The notes under the pieces were generated by a model. The model was not told the DNA's origin, ran no database searches, and worked only from the letters and a program-made list of their open reading frames with translations. 64,000 bases of DNA from an uncultured Clostridia bacterium. Lineage in GTDB: Bacteria; Bacillota; Clostridia; Christensenellales; DTU072. The position numbers and the translations under genes are program-made. Location of the stretch: the NCBI GenBank assembly GCA_946621465.1, contig CAMOOO010000001.1:186001-250000 (forward strand), written 5' to 3'. This document shows positions 1-9,065 of this stretch, one piece after another. Numbering within the stretch: the stretch's first letter is position 1; each line of letters begins with the position of its first letter.

Positions 1-1
1 T

Positions 2-472
2 TTGCAGTCCGAAGGGTATACCTTAAATACCTTCAGCCCCTCGCAAAAGGCAAATACCATTAAATATCTTTTGGTCAATAAAATCTTCCGCGATAGCGTT
101 ATTGCCTCGTTCTTCTACTTGGTTATAACTCTTCTTGTGACTTATTTATTCAAAAATACCTTTGAAATACCTCTTACCACCCTTCTTATTGTCGGCGGCG
201 TGGGCTTACTTCCGGTATTTATATCCACAATCGTATGCCTGAGAGACTCTAAAAAGAAGAAAAAAGATGCCTTTGAGCCAAAGCTCCTTATCAGCATCTT
301 GACGTTGATTTCATTGGTTGTATTTATGGGATTTACCGTCTACTATTTATTTACTTCTAAATATAATCTGACCTCGCCTCAACTGTATGGTCCGGCGATT
401 ATCCTTAGCACCATTCCCTTCTTTGGTATTATCTATACCATTTTGCATGGGTCGGGTAAATATTCCCAATAG
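2..472 (+). CDS. Membrane protein, C-terminal fragment cut by the window edge
   Basis: This reading frame is open to the left edge, and its first codon in the window is a TTG with no visible ribosome site. I treat it as the C-terminal part of a larger protein. It shows about four hydrophobic segments (roughly residues 30-50, 58-78, 94-118 and 128-148) split by a lysine-rich loop near residue 83. This is the layout of an integral membrane protein. No family motif was recognised and no function is assigned. It converges with the next gene, the two stop codons being only 4 bases apart. Confidence 0.55.
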   Translation: MQSEGYTLNTFSPSQKANTIKYLLVNKIFRDSVIASFFYLVITLLVTYLFKNTFEIPLTTLLIVGGVGLLPVFISTIVCLRDSKKKKKDAFEPKLLISILTLISLVVFMGFTVYYLFTSKYNLTSPQLYGPAIILSTIPFFGIIYTILHGSGKYSQ

Positions 473-476
473 CCCC

Positions 477-1646
477 TTAAAAGGTTATATCCTCATCGTT
501 TTTACTAAGTATGGAGCAAGCCGAATCAAAGGCTTGCTTTGATTTTTCCGCATCTTCTTTATCTTGTTTTTGCTGCTCGGCAATAAGACGTTGCTGCTCC
601 ATTTGCGCCTTTTTTTCGGCCTCTTCTTGCTCCACAGCCATCCTTTCTTCTTCCGTTAAAATTTGTTCGACAGGTGCCTCTTCAACTGCAACTGGCTGCG
701 TTTTTATACCGTAAAGTTTATTGATATCGACCAAAATGGGTCTACCGGTAATTTTCGAAATCAATTTGTACATCCATTGCTCAATCTTGTCTGCTTTTTT
801 CCATACGAAAATAAACAGTACGACAAAGGCGGCAATAATGACTGCCCAAACGCATATCCCCCAAATTGTATTCAACGGGATAATCGATGTCATTTCCGTT
901 CCGAAATGCAATAAAAGAATTGTTGACGCTACGTTCAAAGGTCTGGATACCAGCTGAATGAAAGCAAAACCGGCATATGACATGGTTGTAAGTCCTGCAA
1001 TCAAACACAAAATATCGTCGGGGAAAACGGGCAAAATAAACATGTAAATCAGCATGATTTTGTCCTTTCCCTTAATCAGATCGTTGTATTTAAGTAGCAT
1101 TTTTTCGCCTGCAATCCATTTTACCAACTTTATACCGAACGTTCTACCCAAAAAGAATGCAAACATGGAACCGATCCAAAGCCCGATGCAACTAAACAAA
1201 ATAGCCAGCCACGGATTTTGACCGCATACGTAATATGCCGCACCGGTTACGATGGAAGATGGAATGGGTACGAAAGTAACTTGTAAAAATTCAACGACAA
1301 TTACGGCAACGTAAACGTAATTACCGAATTTATCTTTAAGTATATTACTCAATTCTTTTCCGTCTTCTGCCGATAAAAATTCCTCTAAAACACCTGATTC
1401 CATCACCCAGCACGCGCAAATAAGAATGATAATCCCGAAATAAACGGTTATTAATGCAATTTTATACAGAGCTTGCTTTTTTAGGAATATCCCTAACATA
1501 AACAGCGTAAATAAAATGGGAATGGAAGCAAAAAGTACTATAGAAACCGTCAAAGAGAACAATTGATAAGCCCAAACCGTACATACAGAATATGCTGCGG
1601 TGCCAACAATCGCCAATATTAAATGCAGAATATCCTTTTTAGTCAT
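477..1646 (-). CDS. VTT-domain (TVP38/DedA-type) membrane protein with charged C-terminal tail
   Basis: The protein of 389 residues has several membrane segments and a VTT (SNARE-associated Golgi) domain at about residues 105-250. Visible signatures are VPIPSSIVTGAAYY near 125-138 and LPVFPDDILC near 205-214. VTT/DedA proteins are thought to move or scramble lipids such as undecaprenyl phosphate, but the substrate of this one cannot be read from sequence. The last ~65 residues are a Glu/Gln/Lys-rich, probably coiled-coil cytoplasmic tail, longer than in typical DedA proteins. The ATG overlaps the rnhA stop by 8 bases, so the two are translationally coupled. Confidence 0.85.
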   Translation of the reverse strand: MTKKDILHLILAIVGTAAYSVCTVWAYQLFSLTVSIVLFASIPILFTLFMLGIFLKKQALYKIALITVYFGIIILICACWVMESGVLEEFLSAEDGKELSNILKDKFGNYVYVAVIVVEFLQVTFVPIPSSIVTGAAYYVCGQNPWLAILFSCIGLWIGSMFAFFLGRTFGIKLVKWIAGEKMLLKYNDLIKGKDKIMLIYMFILPVFPDDILCLIAGLTTMSYAGFAFIQLVSRPLNVASTILLLHFGTEMTSIIPLNTIWGICVWAVIIAAFVVLFIFVWKKADKIEQWMYKLISKITGRPILVDINKLYGIKTQPVAVEEAPVEQILTEEERMAVEQEEAEKKAQMEQQRLIAEQQKQDKEDAEKSKQAFDSACSILSKNDEDITF

Positions 1647-2088
1647 CTATTTCCCCCAGTTTTTTGATCTCTGCACGTGCCAGTTCATCACATCTATTGT
1701 TATATACGTTATCGGAATGTCCTTTTACTTTAACAAAAGAAACTGTATGTTTCTTCGTTTCCATTAAAAGAGTCTTCCACAAATCTACGTTTTTAACCGG
1801 GTCTTTTCCGGCAGTTTTCCAGTTGTTTGCAACCCATCCTGTGATCCAGTCCTTCAAAAAAGGATCCAAAGAATAGGCGCTGTCGCTGTAGACGGTCACG
1901 TCGCACGGTTCTTTTAATTGCATCAGACCATTTATAATCGCGAATAATTCCATACGATTATTCGTCGTCATGGGATATCCTCCGCTTATGACTTTTTCTA
2001 TGCCGTTGTAAATAAGGATGGCCGCCCACCCACCCTTTCCGGGATTGTTACTGCAAGCTCCGTCCGTATAGATGTCAACGTGTTTCAA
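1639..2088 (-). CDS. rnhA: Ribonuclease HI
   Basis: This is a bacterial RNase HI of 149 residues, which cleaves the RNA strand of RNA-DNA hybrids (primers, R-loops). The catalytic carboxylates are visible: D9 in YTDGAC, E47 in NNRMELFA, D69 in YSDSAY and D134 in NRCDELAR, with H124 in KGHSDN. Length is normal for the family. The start is a TTG with AAGGAG ten bases upstream; that Shine-Dalgarno overlaps the last codons of proC, so the two genes are co-transcribed. It also overlaps the downstream VTT gene by 8 bases. Confidence 0.93.
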   Translation of the reverse strand: MKHVDIYTDGACSNNPGKGGWAAILIYNGIEKVISGGYPMTTNNRMELFAIINGLMQLKEPCDVTVYSDSAYSLDPFLKDWITGWVANNWKTAGKDPVKNVDLWKTLLMETKKHTVSFVKVKGHSDNVYNNRCDELARAEIKKLGEIDD

Positions 2089-2095
2089 AGTAAAT

Positions 2096-2893
2096 TTACT
2101 CCTTACTCAATTCTTCGCTTCTCTTTCTGCAAGCGTTTATTCCCTCGACAATGATTCCTTCGAGGTCTTTCTCACGATAAATATTTACCGCCTCAATGGT
2201 CGTTCCGCCCTTGCTACATACTTTTTCAACGAGTTCGGATAGTGGTTCCGTACTGTTTCTATATGATTCTGCGGTACCGATCATGGTTTCTATGGCTAGC
2301 TTTTTACTTTGGTCGTACGTCAATCCACCTTCCATTCCCCCTTTGATCAGCCCGTCAATAAACATATAAATATACGCAGGGCCGCTTCCGCTGACGCTCG
2401 TTACCGCATCAAAGCAATTTTCTTCTATGGGAACGATTCCACCGCAGGAGGACAGCCAATCGTTGACTTTCGTTTGGACGACTGGATCAACTTCGGAGAA
2501 TTTTACTCCGCACACTCCTTTGCCGATTTTACAGGGCATATTTGGCATGACGCGGACAATGGGACAGGGATAATTAAGCGCTCTGCGCAGCGTGTCAATT
2601 TTTACACCAGCCATAATGGATAAAATGGTGTTTTTTTCGGAAAATTTCACCGTCTGCGTTATAGAACGGAAATGTTGTGGTTTAACGGAAAAAAGAACGA
2701 CGCTACAATTGTCGGCAATTTCTTGCGCGTCGCTTGCTACGTGAAATCCGTCCTTCTGAAAAGCCAATACTTTATCTCTATTGATATCGAACAATGCGAT
2801 GTTTGCCGGTGATAGTTTTTTCTCTTCAACGATTCTTCCGAGGATAGCCGTCCCCATTGTTCCCGTTCCCAGTATTCCCAGCTCGTATTTCAA
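2096..2893 (-). CDS. proC: Pyrroline-5-carboxylate reductase
   Basis: The product reduces pyrroline-5-carboxylate to L-proline, the last step of proline synthesis. The N-terminal Rossmann fold has GTGTMG at residues 9-14. The C-terminal dimerisation domain carries SVSGSGPAY, the family signature. I chose the TTG at 2893 because AAAGGAG lies 7 bases upstream and it gives the usual length (265 residues). The frame stays open further upstream only because it runs antisense through the tRNA-Trp gene. It is followed closely by rnhA. Confidence 0.92.
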   Translation of the reverse strand: MKYELGILGTGTMGTAILGRIVEEKKLSPANIALFDINRDKVLAFQKDGFHVASDAQEIADNCSVVLFSVKPQHFRSITQTVKFSEKNTILSIMAGVKIDTLRRALNYPCPIVRVMPNMPCKIGKGVCGVKFSEVDPVVQTKVNDWLSSCGGIVPIEENCFDAVTSVSGSGPAYIYMFIDGLIKGGMEGGLTYDQSKKLAIETMIGTAESYRNSTEPLSELVEKVCSKGGTTIEAVNIYREKDLEGIIVEGINACRKRSEELSKE

Positions 2894-2923
2894 CTCGTAA
2901 TCTCCTTTTGTAGTAAAAAATTC

Positions 2924-2952
2924 TTGACGAGAAAGGATTTTTACTATATAAT
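2924..2952 (+). promoter_or_regulatory. Sigma-A promoter of tRNA-Trp
   Basis: TTGACG at 2924-2929, a 17-base spacer, then TATAAT at 2947-2952. The tRNA begins 14 bases further on. Confidence 0.85.
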
Positions 2953-2965
2953 GTAATAAGTTTTT

Positions 2966-3040
2966 AGGGGAGTGGCTCAATGGTAGAGCAGCGGTCTCCA
3001 AAACCGCTGGTTGCGTGTTCGAATCGCGTCTCCCCTGCCA
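2966..3040 (+). tRNA. tRNA-Trp (anticodon CCA)
   Basis: The sequence folds into a full cloverleaf. The acceptor arm AGGGGAG pairs with CTCCCCT, the anticodon loop reads CTCCAAA with anticodon CCA, and the T-arm is GCGTG-TTCGAAT-CGCGT. The 3' CCA is encoded. It is the only plus-strand tRNA in the window, with its own promoter and terminator. Confidence 0.95.
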
Positions 3041-3044
3041 GTTC

Positions 3045-3073
3045 AAAAAGTAGCTATATAGCTACTTTTTTTA
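3045..3073 (+). terminator. Intrinsic terminator of tRNA-Trp
   Basis: AAAAGTAGC-TATATA-GCTACTTTTTTT forms a hairpin followed by a T-run, five bases after the tRNA. Confidence 0.8.
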
Positions 3074-3121
3074 TTTCTGTAAATAATTATATAATATTTT
3101 TTTTTCAGTTGCAAGCTATAA

Positions 3122-3155
3122 TAAAAAGGTTGTCCCTCATTTCGGAACAACCTTT
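3122..3155 (-). terminator. Intrinsic terminator of the oad-cmk-ispH operon
   Basis: On the minus strand AAAGGTTGT and ACAACCTTT form a stem followed by TTTTATTATA. It lies about 40 bases past the ispH-S1 stop codon and closes the long operon that starts near 11.2 kb. Confidence 0.75.
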
Positions 3156-3192
3156 ATATTTTTATAATTATATTATGGAATGAATGAGCGTA

Positions 3193-5445
3193 TTATTCCT
3201 CTTTTTTATCTCCGTCGCCTTCATCAGTAACGATATTGAGATTACCGAAAATGGATCCGAGAGAAACGGTGGAACCACCGGAAACAAAGCTGTGCGGCCC
3301 TTCTTCGACTTCTTCTTTAACTTTCTTTCCTTTCTTTCCTTTTCCGTCTTTCTTGCCCTCTTCGTCAACGGCTTCTTCCGTAACTTCAGGCTCAACGATG
3401 GGCAGAGTCTCTTTGATACTCAAAGTGATTTTGTCGTTGTCATAGCTCATAACTTTGACACTGACCTCATCTCCTTCCTTAACCGTAGCATCGTTGATAT
3501 TCTCGAGATATCCGTGTTGGATCTGGCTGATATGAACTAATCCGTCCAATCCGGGTTCCAATTCCACAAATACGCCGTATTTCATGATCTTGGCAACTTT
3601 TCCGTTTACAACAGTACCGATAGGATATTTCTCTTGAGCAATCTCAATCGGTTTCTTTTGCAGTTGTTTGTAACCAAGGCCGATTTTTCCGTTCTCTCTG
3701 TCAACGGACAGAACGATGAAATCATATACTTTATTGATTTCCAAAACGTCCGACGGTTTGATATCACGACGTTTGCTCCAACTTAAATCGGAATTGTGGA
3801 CCAATCCATCCATATACTTCAAGCTGACAAAAGCTCCGAAATCAGCAAAACGTTTAACCTTTCCGCTGACGATAGCACCGACGTAAATCTTGGACCAGAA
3901 TTCTTCGTCGCGAGCTTCTTTCTCCGCTTCGAGGATAACTCTCTGGCTTGCAACGATTCTCTTCGGATTGCGTTGTTTCTTCGGATTGCCCTCTTCATCC
4001 AATTCTTCACGCGGAGGCAGAGCCTTTAAACGTAAAGGTTTGTTGGTATATTCGGACAAATTGCTTACATAGCCGATTCTGATCTGGGACGCCGGAATGA
4101 AAATGGTATACGTTCCGATTTTGCCGAGCAGTCCGCCTTTGATTTCTTGCGTATGTTCCAAAGTGAACTCTTCGCCGGCAAGGATGCGTTGTACGTGTTC
4201 GTCGTCAACTTTCAGTTCGTCGTAGGCTTTTTTGCTCAAATTGATGGTTTTGTTTTTATCGTTCCCATCTTTCTTGGGAATAATAATAACGTCCAATAGC
4301 GTATCGACAGGATAGTTGGCGGGATCGTAGCTGCCATCAATTTCCGCTTCGTCTTTGGCAATAAAACCACTGTCGTTTTTACCGCCGTTTTCGATTGCAA
4401 CAGAGATACCGGAAACGTCTGCGCTGATAACACGTGCTTTTACGCGCATTCCTTCGCGATAGGTCCTGGGACCGACACCGTACTTTTTGAGTCCCTCTTC
4501 CATAGTAATCGTCTTCGGAGCTTCCGATTCCGATTTTTCCGTCGTAGGGGTTGCGACTGTTTCTTCGACAGGCGCGCTTGCGTCTTCTTTGACTTCTTCA
4601 ACAGAGTCAATAATTTTTTCTTCGCTCATTCTGTAAAAGACCTCCATAATCAACTCTTTCGGAGTTGACGCACCGGAAATGATACCGAGTGCTCTGTTAT
4701 TTTCTATTCGTACCGATTTTAAGTCGGATATCGACGATATATAGTATACGTTTTCACATTTCTCTCGTGCTTTCAGGAAGAGTTTCTGCGTGTTCGCGCT
4801 TTCCTTATCCCCTACCACAAGAATTACGTCGCATTGAGATGTTATGTTCTCAACTTCTTTTTGCCTATATAGTGTAGTATAACAAATACTTTTATGTATT
4901 TCAAGTGTTTTTCTTGATTTTCTTGCAATTTCGGAAATTTTTTTTGCTTGAATATCGAATAAAGTGCCGTCATATGTACTTTGCGCAACCATAAAATATT
5001 TATCTGCGACGGAAAAATCGATTTTATCCGGTGAAAGAACGATTTGACAGTTCCCATGGCACCATCCGGCAGTCCCTTTGATTTCCGCATGGTTTTCATC
5101 ACCCAAGATGATTACTTGATATCCCGATTCGACTTTCTCCGCGACTTTTTTATGAATTTCGGCAACGAAAGGACAAGTTGCGTCAACGATGTTGACCCCT
5201 TTTTTATTGAGCAAATCTATCGTTTGCGGAGAATCGCCATGTGCGCTGATTATGACGCTGTCACCTGCGTTTAATTGATCAATAGTACATATCGGGATGT
5301 CCAATTCCCCCGTTATTTTCGCATTGTGTATGAGCGGATGTAAACAAAATAACTTTTTATATTTAACTTTTGCATCCGTTGCAATTTTAATGGAACGCTC
5401 CACTCCTTTGCAAAATCCGCAATGCTCGGACAAAATTATTTGCAT
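3193..5445 (-). CDS. ispH: IspH (HMBPP reductase) fused to four S1 RNA-binding domains
   Basis: Residues 1-280 are 4-hydroxy-3-methylbut-2-enyl diphosphate reductase, the last enzyme of the MEP isoprenoid pathway. Its [4Fe-4S] ligands are visible as C12 (GFCKGV), C91 (VDATCPF) and C188 (ICYTTLYRQ). After an acidic linker come about four S1/OB-fold repeats from residue ~325 on. The last two are the clearest, with GKVKRFADFGAFV...DGLVHNSDLSW and GKVAKIMKYGVFV...GLVHISQI. A charged Lys/Glu tail follows. IspH-S1 fusions are known in Clostridia, where the S1 part is taken to serve as ribosomal protein S1 (RpsA). Length (750 residues) fits such fusions. It overlaps cmk by 10 bases, and cmk-rpsA adjacency is conserved widely. 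Confidence 0.93.
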   Translation of the reverse strand: MQIILSEHCGFCKGVERSIKIATDAKVKYKKLFCLHPLIHNAKITGELDIPICTIDQLNAGDSVIISAHGDSPQTIDLLNKKGVNIVDATCPFVAEIHKKVAEKVESGYQVIILGDENHAEIKGTAGWCHGNCQIVLSPDKIDFSVADKYFMVAQSTYDGTLFDIQAKKISEIARKSRKTLEIHKSICYTTLYRQKEVENITSQCDVILVVGDKESANTQKLFLKAREKCENVYYISSISDLKSVRIENNRALGIISGASTPKELIMEVFYRMSEEKIIDSVEEVKEDASAPVEETVATPTTEKSESEAPKTITMEEGLKKYGVGPRTYREGMRVKARVISADVSGISVAIENGGKNDSGFIAKDEAEIDGSYDPANYPVDTLLDVIIIPKKDGNDKNKTINLSKKAYDELKVDDEHVQRILAGEEFTLEHTQEIKGGLLGKIGTYTIFIPASQIRIGYVSNLSEYTNKPLRLKALPPREELDEEGNPKKQRNPKRIVASQRVILEAEKEARDEEFWSKIYVGAIVSGKVKRFADFGAFVSLKYMDGLVHNSDLSWSKRRDIKPSDVLEINKVYDFIVLSVDRENGKIGLGYKQLQKKPIEIAQEKYPIGTVVNGKVAKIMKYGVFVELEPGLDGLVHISQIQHGYLENINDATVKEGDEVSVKVMSYDNDKITLSIKETLPIVEPEVTEEAVDEEGKKDGKGKKGKKVKEEVEEGPHSFVSGGSTVSLGSIFGNLNIVTDEGDGDKKEE

Positions 5446-6089
5446 ATGATTCCCATAATAAATTTCGCCACTTCTTCTATCGTCATATTCGTTGTATCGA
5501 CAACAACGGCATCCTCGCAGACGACCAGGGGCGCGAATGAACGAGTTTTATCCTGATGATCTCTCTTCTCGATCTCCTCAAGAAGGGTTTCTACCGGGAT
5601 ATCTTGCCCTTTCTTTAATAATTCGTCATGCCTGCGTTGTGCGCGGACACGGCTGTCCGCCGTCATATAGAATTTATGGTCGGCATTCGGTAGCACGTAG
5701 CTTCCGATATCTCTTCCGTCGAGGACACAATCGGTTTTTTGGGCGATTTGACGTTGTAATTCGACCAGTTTAATACGAACCGCGGGGATTTTCGATACTG
5801 TGCTTGCCGCCATGGATATGCGGTTTTCACGAATATAGGGGGTGGTATTGATTCCATTGACCGATACCTGTTGTACGCCGTTTTCTTCCCATACTTCCAT
5901 GTTCATGTCATCAAGTAGCGGCAGAATGGTCTTTTCGTCGGCGACATCCGCCCCTTTTTCCAGTGCGTAATATGCAATGGCACGATACATTGCGCCGGTG
6001 TCTAAATATGCAATATGCAATTCTTTTGCCAAAATTTTTGCAATTGTGCTTTTTCCGCTTCCTCCCGGACCGTCGATGGCGATATTCAT
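5436..6089 (-). CDS. cmk: Cytidylate kinase
   Basis: The enzyme phosphorylates CMP and dCMP with ATP. The P-loop GPGGSGKST is at residues 7-15, followed by LDTGAMYRA, LDGRDIGSYV and the RDHQDKTRS lid region, all typical. Its length of 217 residues is normal. AAGGAG nine bases before the ATG supports the start. The 3' end overlaps ispH-S1 by 10 bases, so translation is coupled. Confidence 0.94.
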   Translation of the reverse strand: MNIAIDGPGGSGKSTIAKILAKELHIAYLDTGAMYRAIAYYALEKGADVADEKTILPLLDDMNMEVWEENGVQQVSVNGINTTPYIRENRISMAASTVSKIPAVRIKLVELQRQIAQKTDCVLDGRDIGSYVLPNADHKFYMTADSRVRAQRRHDELLKKGQDIPVETLLEEIEKRDHQDKTRSFAPLVVCEDAVVVDTTNMTIEEVAKFIMGIICK

Positions 6090-6109
6090 AGTTCCGTACT
6101 CCTTTTTGT

Positions 6110-7327
6110 TTATTCTATATTGTTCCCGGCAGCGTAACCGGTAGCAAAAGCTATCTGTAAGTTGTATCCGCCCGTCATTGCGTCAACGTCAATAATTTCC
6201 CCTGCAAAAGCAAGGTTTTCACAGAGTTTGCTTCTCATATTTTTGGGGGAGATTTCATCTGTTTTAACGCCCCCAGCCGTTATGACCGCCCTTTCTTTTT
6301 CGCATCCTCCAATATGGAAGGTAAGGTTTTTTATAACCTGAACCAAACGTTGCCGCTCTTCCTTTGTCACCCCGTTACAAATCCTATCGAAACCGATTTC
6401 ACTTTGCATAAGAACGGTCGCAATCAAGCTCTTTGGCATAAGTGAAAACATGACGTTTTTGATAGCTTTATTTCTATTTTGCTCAAATTCTCGCACTATT
6501 CTTTTGTCCAACGTTTCCGTGTCAAGTGCCGGTTTTAGATCGATAACAAAGGTTGTATCAGACAGGTTTTCCTTGCAAATAATTGCCGATAAAGTAAGTA
6601 CGCACGGTCCCCCGACACCTTTATCGGTAAAGAGCATTTCACCAAATTCCGAGCAAATATTTTTTCCCTTTTTTTCCACCCGGCATTGGACGTTTTTCAG
6701 CGATAGACCTTGCATTTCCGATACCTTTTCTTTAAGCAGTATGTCGCATAAAGATGGAATCGGATCAACGATCGTATGACCAATATCGGAGGCAAATCGG
6801 TACCCGTCGCCCGTGCTACCCGTTGTCGGATAGGTCGTTCCTCCTGTTGCAATTATAACGTAATCTACGTCGCTATATATCCCCTTCTCGGTGGATATTG
6901 CAGTAATTTTATTCCCCTCTTGCTGAACGGAAATCACCCGTTCGTTCAATTTAACGGCGACGTTCAGTCTTTTCAGTTCTCTGTTCAGCGCCGATATGAT
7001 ATCGGAAGATTTGTCAGAAACGGGAAAAACCCGGTTGCCCCTTTCTACTTTAAGAGGAACGCCGAGTTCTTCAAAAAATTCCATGCACTTTTCACTGTCG
7101 AAATTTCGTAAAGCGCCAAAAAGAAATTTCCCGTTCCGAACGGTATGTTCGATGATGTTCTGAACGGAAGAGGCATTAGTCAGATTGCATCTCCCTTTGC
7201 CGGTAATAAATAGTTTTTTTCCCGTTTTTTCATTCCGTTCTAATATAGTTACGTCGTGTCCGGCACGAGAAGCGAATATCGCGCTCATCATGCCGGCTGC
7301 GCCGCCGCCGATGACGTATACCTTCAT
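6110..7327 (-). CDS. HI0933/BaiN-type FAD-dependent oxidoreductase
   Basis: This 405-residue flavoprotein belongs to the HI0933/YhiN family (often named aminoacetone oxidase family; the bile-acid enzyme BaiN is a member). The N-terminal dinucleotide fold reads VIGGGAAGMM (residues 5-14), followed by the family motif TGKGRCNLTN near 42-51 and IIATGGTTYPTTGSTGDGY. The C-terminus has the second FAD motif, DAMTGGYNLQIAFATGYAAG. The physiological substrate is unknown. Its ATG overlaps the oadA stop by one base (TGATG), so it belongs to the decarboxylase operon and sits before cmk. Confidence 0.88.
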   Translation of the reverse strand: MKVYVIGGGAAGMMSAIFASRAGHDVTILERNEKTGKKLFITGKGRCNLTNASSVQNIIEHTVRNGKFLFGALRNFDSEKCMEFFEELGVPLKVERGNRVFPVSDKSSDIISALNRELKRLNVAVKLNERVISVQQEGNKITAISTEKGIYSDVDYVIIATGGTTYPTTGSTGDGYRFASDIGHTIVDPIPSLCDILLKEKVSEMQGLSLKNVQCRVEKKGKNICSEFGEMLFTDKGVGGPCVLTLSAIICKENLSDTTFVIDLKPALDTETLDKRIVREFEQNRNKAIKNVMFSLMPKSLIATVLMQSEIGFDRICNGVTKEERQRLVQVIKNLTFHIGGCEKERAVITAGGVKTDEISPKNMRSKLCENLAFAGEIIDVDAMTGGYNLQIAFATGYAAGNNIE

Positions 7328-9048
7328 CAGCCGATAGTCGCGATTACGTCTTTGGTGTTGAGTTTCGCACCCTCGGACGCAACGTAAGTAAATACTCCAG
7401 CCGCAGGCGCGGTAATGTCGTTCTCCATCTTCATCGCTTCAAGTACGAGTACGACGTCCCCTGCTTTTACTATTGCGCCGTTACTGACTTTGTATTTAAG
7501 AAGTGTCCCCGGCATGGGCGCAAGGAGCGGTGTTCCGTTGCCGACTTTAACGGGAGCCGGAGCGGGAGCAGGCGCAGCGGCAGGTGCCGGCGCGGCCGCT
7601 TGTTGAACGGGCGCAGCTTCCTTTTTTGGCGCGGTATATGCCGAATCATAAACTTCTACGCTGTATTCCTCGCCGTTGACTTTTACCGTCAGTTTGCGTT
7701 TATGCTTTTCTTCTCTTGCTTTAAAGAATTTTTCACTTACTTGCGGGAACATGCAGTAGCTCAGTACGTCCTCGTCGCAGGTATAGTATTTTTCCATTTC
7801 TTTTTTGTATTTCTCAAATTCCGGTTGCAAAAGGTCAGCAGGACGGCATTCAATACGCTTGTCGTCGCCGATACATTTTTTAACTACTTCCGCATTGGGT
7901 TCAGCCGGCAGTTTACCGTACTCCCCTCTGAGTAGACCTTTGCTCTCTTTGGTGACCATCGCGTAGCGTTCCCCTTTCAATACGTTGAGAACGGCTTGCG
8001 TTCCGACAATCTGACTGGTGGGGGTAACGAGCGGCGGATAGCCGAAATCTTCACGAACGCGCGGTACTTCCGCCAATACTTCGGGGAGTTTATCGCTTGC
8101 GCCTTGATCGGCAAGCTGTTTGATCAGGTTGCTGAGCATTCCGCCCGGAACTTGGTAAATGAGTGCGTTTGCGTCCGCATGAAGAACTTTCGGATTGATG
8201 ATTCCTTCATTAAGAAGTCTGTCTGCAACAGGCTTAAAGAGCTTGGCTACGTCGTTCAACGCAGCAAGATCAAGTCCGGTATCTCTGTTCGTTCCTTGGA
8301 GAGTAGCTACGATAGACTCGGTGCAGGGTTGGCTGGTTCCGTTAGCAAGGGGTGACAAGGCGGTATCAATAATATCTACGCCTGCTTCTGCGGCTTTCAA
8401 ATAAACCATATCGCCTGTTCCTGCGGTGTTATGAGTATGGAGATGTACCGGGATTTTGACAGCCGATTTAATGGCTTTGACAAGGTCATATGCCGTATAA
8501 GGGAGTAAAAGGTTCGCCATATCCTTGATACAGATGGTATCAGCTCCCATCGCTTCCAGCTTTTTAGAGACGTTTACAAAGTACTCAATGTTATGTACCG
8601 GGCTGGTGGTGTAACTGAGGGCTGCTTCGCAAATTCCTTTATATTTTTTACAGGCTTTGACCGCTTGTTCGAGGTTACGTATGTCGTTGAGCGCGTCGAA
8701 GATACGGATGATATCAATACCGTTCTCGATGCTCTTTTTGACGAAGAAATCAACAACGTCGTCGGCATAGTGTTTATAACCGAGCAAGTTCTGTCCGCGC
8801 AATAACATTTGCAATTTAGTGTTGGGCATTCCTTCCTTTAAAATACGAAGTCTCTCCCACGGATCTTCGTCCAAGAAACGGAGACAGCTGTCATAGGTTG
8901 CGCCGCCCCAGCACTCGACAGAATAATAGCCTATTTTATCCAATTTATCCAATGCAGGAAGCATATCTTCCGTACGCATACGCGTCGCTGCTTGCGACTG
9001 ATGCGCGTCTCTCAGTATTGTTTCAGTAATAAGTAGTTTCTTTTTCAT
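7327..9048 (-). CDS. oadA: Oxaloacetate decarboxylase alpha subunit with biotin carrier domain
   Basis: This is the carboxyltransferase subunit of a Na+-pumping biotin-dependent decarboxylase. The TIM barrel carries RDAHQS (13-18) and the metal-binding HLHTHNTAG. The conserved carboxylase domain follows, then an Ala/Pro linker near 470-500. The C-terminal biotinyl domain carries EAMKMEND, with K540 the expected biotinylation site. The enzyme transfers CO2 from oxaloacetate (or a related 2-oxo acid) to biotin. GGAGG precedes the ATG. The neighbours oadB and oadG make the complete complex. Because the gamma-type subunit also carries a biotin domain, the exact substrate (oxaloacetate or another acyl-CoA/oxo-acid) stays open. 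Confidence 0.9.
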   Translation of the reverse strand: MKKKLLITETILRDAHQSQAATRMRTEDMLPALDKLDKIGYYSVECWGGATYDSCLRFLDEDPWERLRILKEGMPNTKLQMLLRGQNLLGYKHYADDVVDFFVKKSIENGIDIIRIFDALNDIRNLEQAVKACKKYKGICEAALSYTTSPVHNIEYFVNVSKKLEAMGADTICIKDMANLLLPYTAYDLVKAIKSAVKIPVHLHTHNTAGTGDMVYLKAAEAGVDIIDTALSPLANGTSQPCTESIVATLQGTNRDTGLDLAALNDVAKLFKPVADRLLNEGIINPKVLHADANALIYQVPGGMLSNLIKQLADQGASDKLPEVLAEVPRVREDFGYPPLVTPTSQIVGTQAVLNVLKGERYAMVTKESKGLLRGEYGKLPAEPNAEVVKKCIGDDKRIECRPADLLQPEFEKYKKEMEKYYTCDEDVLSYCMFPQVSEKFFKAREEKHKRKLTVKVNGEEYSVEVYDSAYTAPKKEAAPVQQAAAPAPAAAPAPAPAPVKVGNGTPLLAPMPGTLLKYKVSNGAIVKAGDVVLVLEAMKMENDITAPAAGVFTYVASEGAKLNTKDVIATIG

Positions 9049-9065
9049 TTTGTACCTCCATTAGA

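Noticed and set aside
2894..3046. N-terminal extension of proC by about 50 residues
   Set aside because: The extra codons run antisense through the tRNA-Trp gene and lie upstream of a well-placed Shine-Dalgarno site and TTG start.
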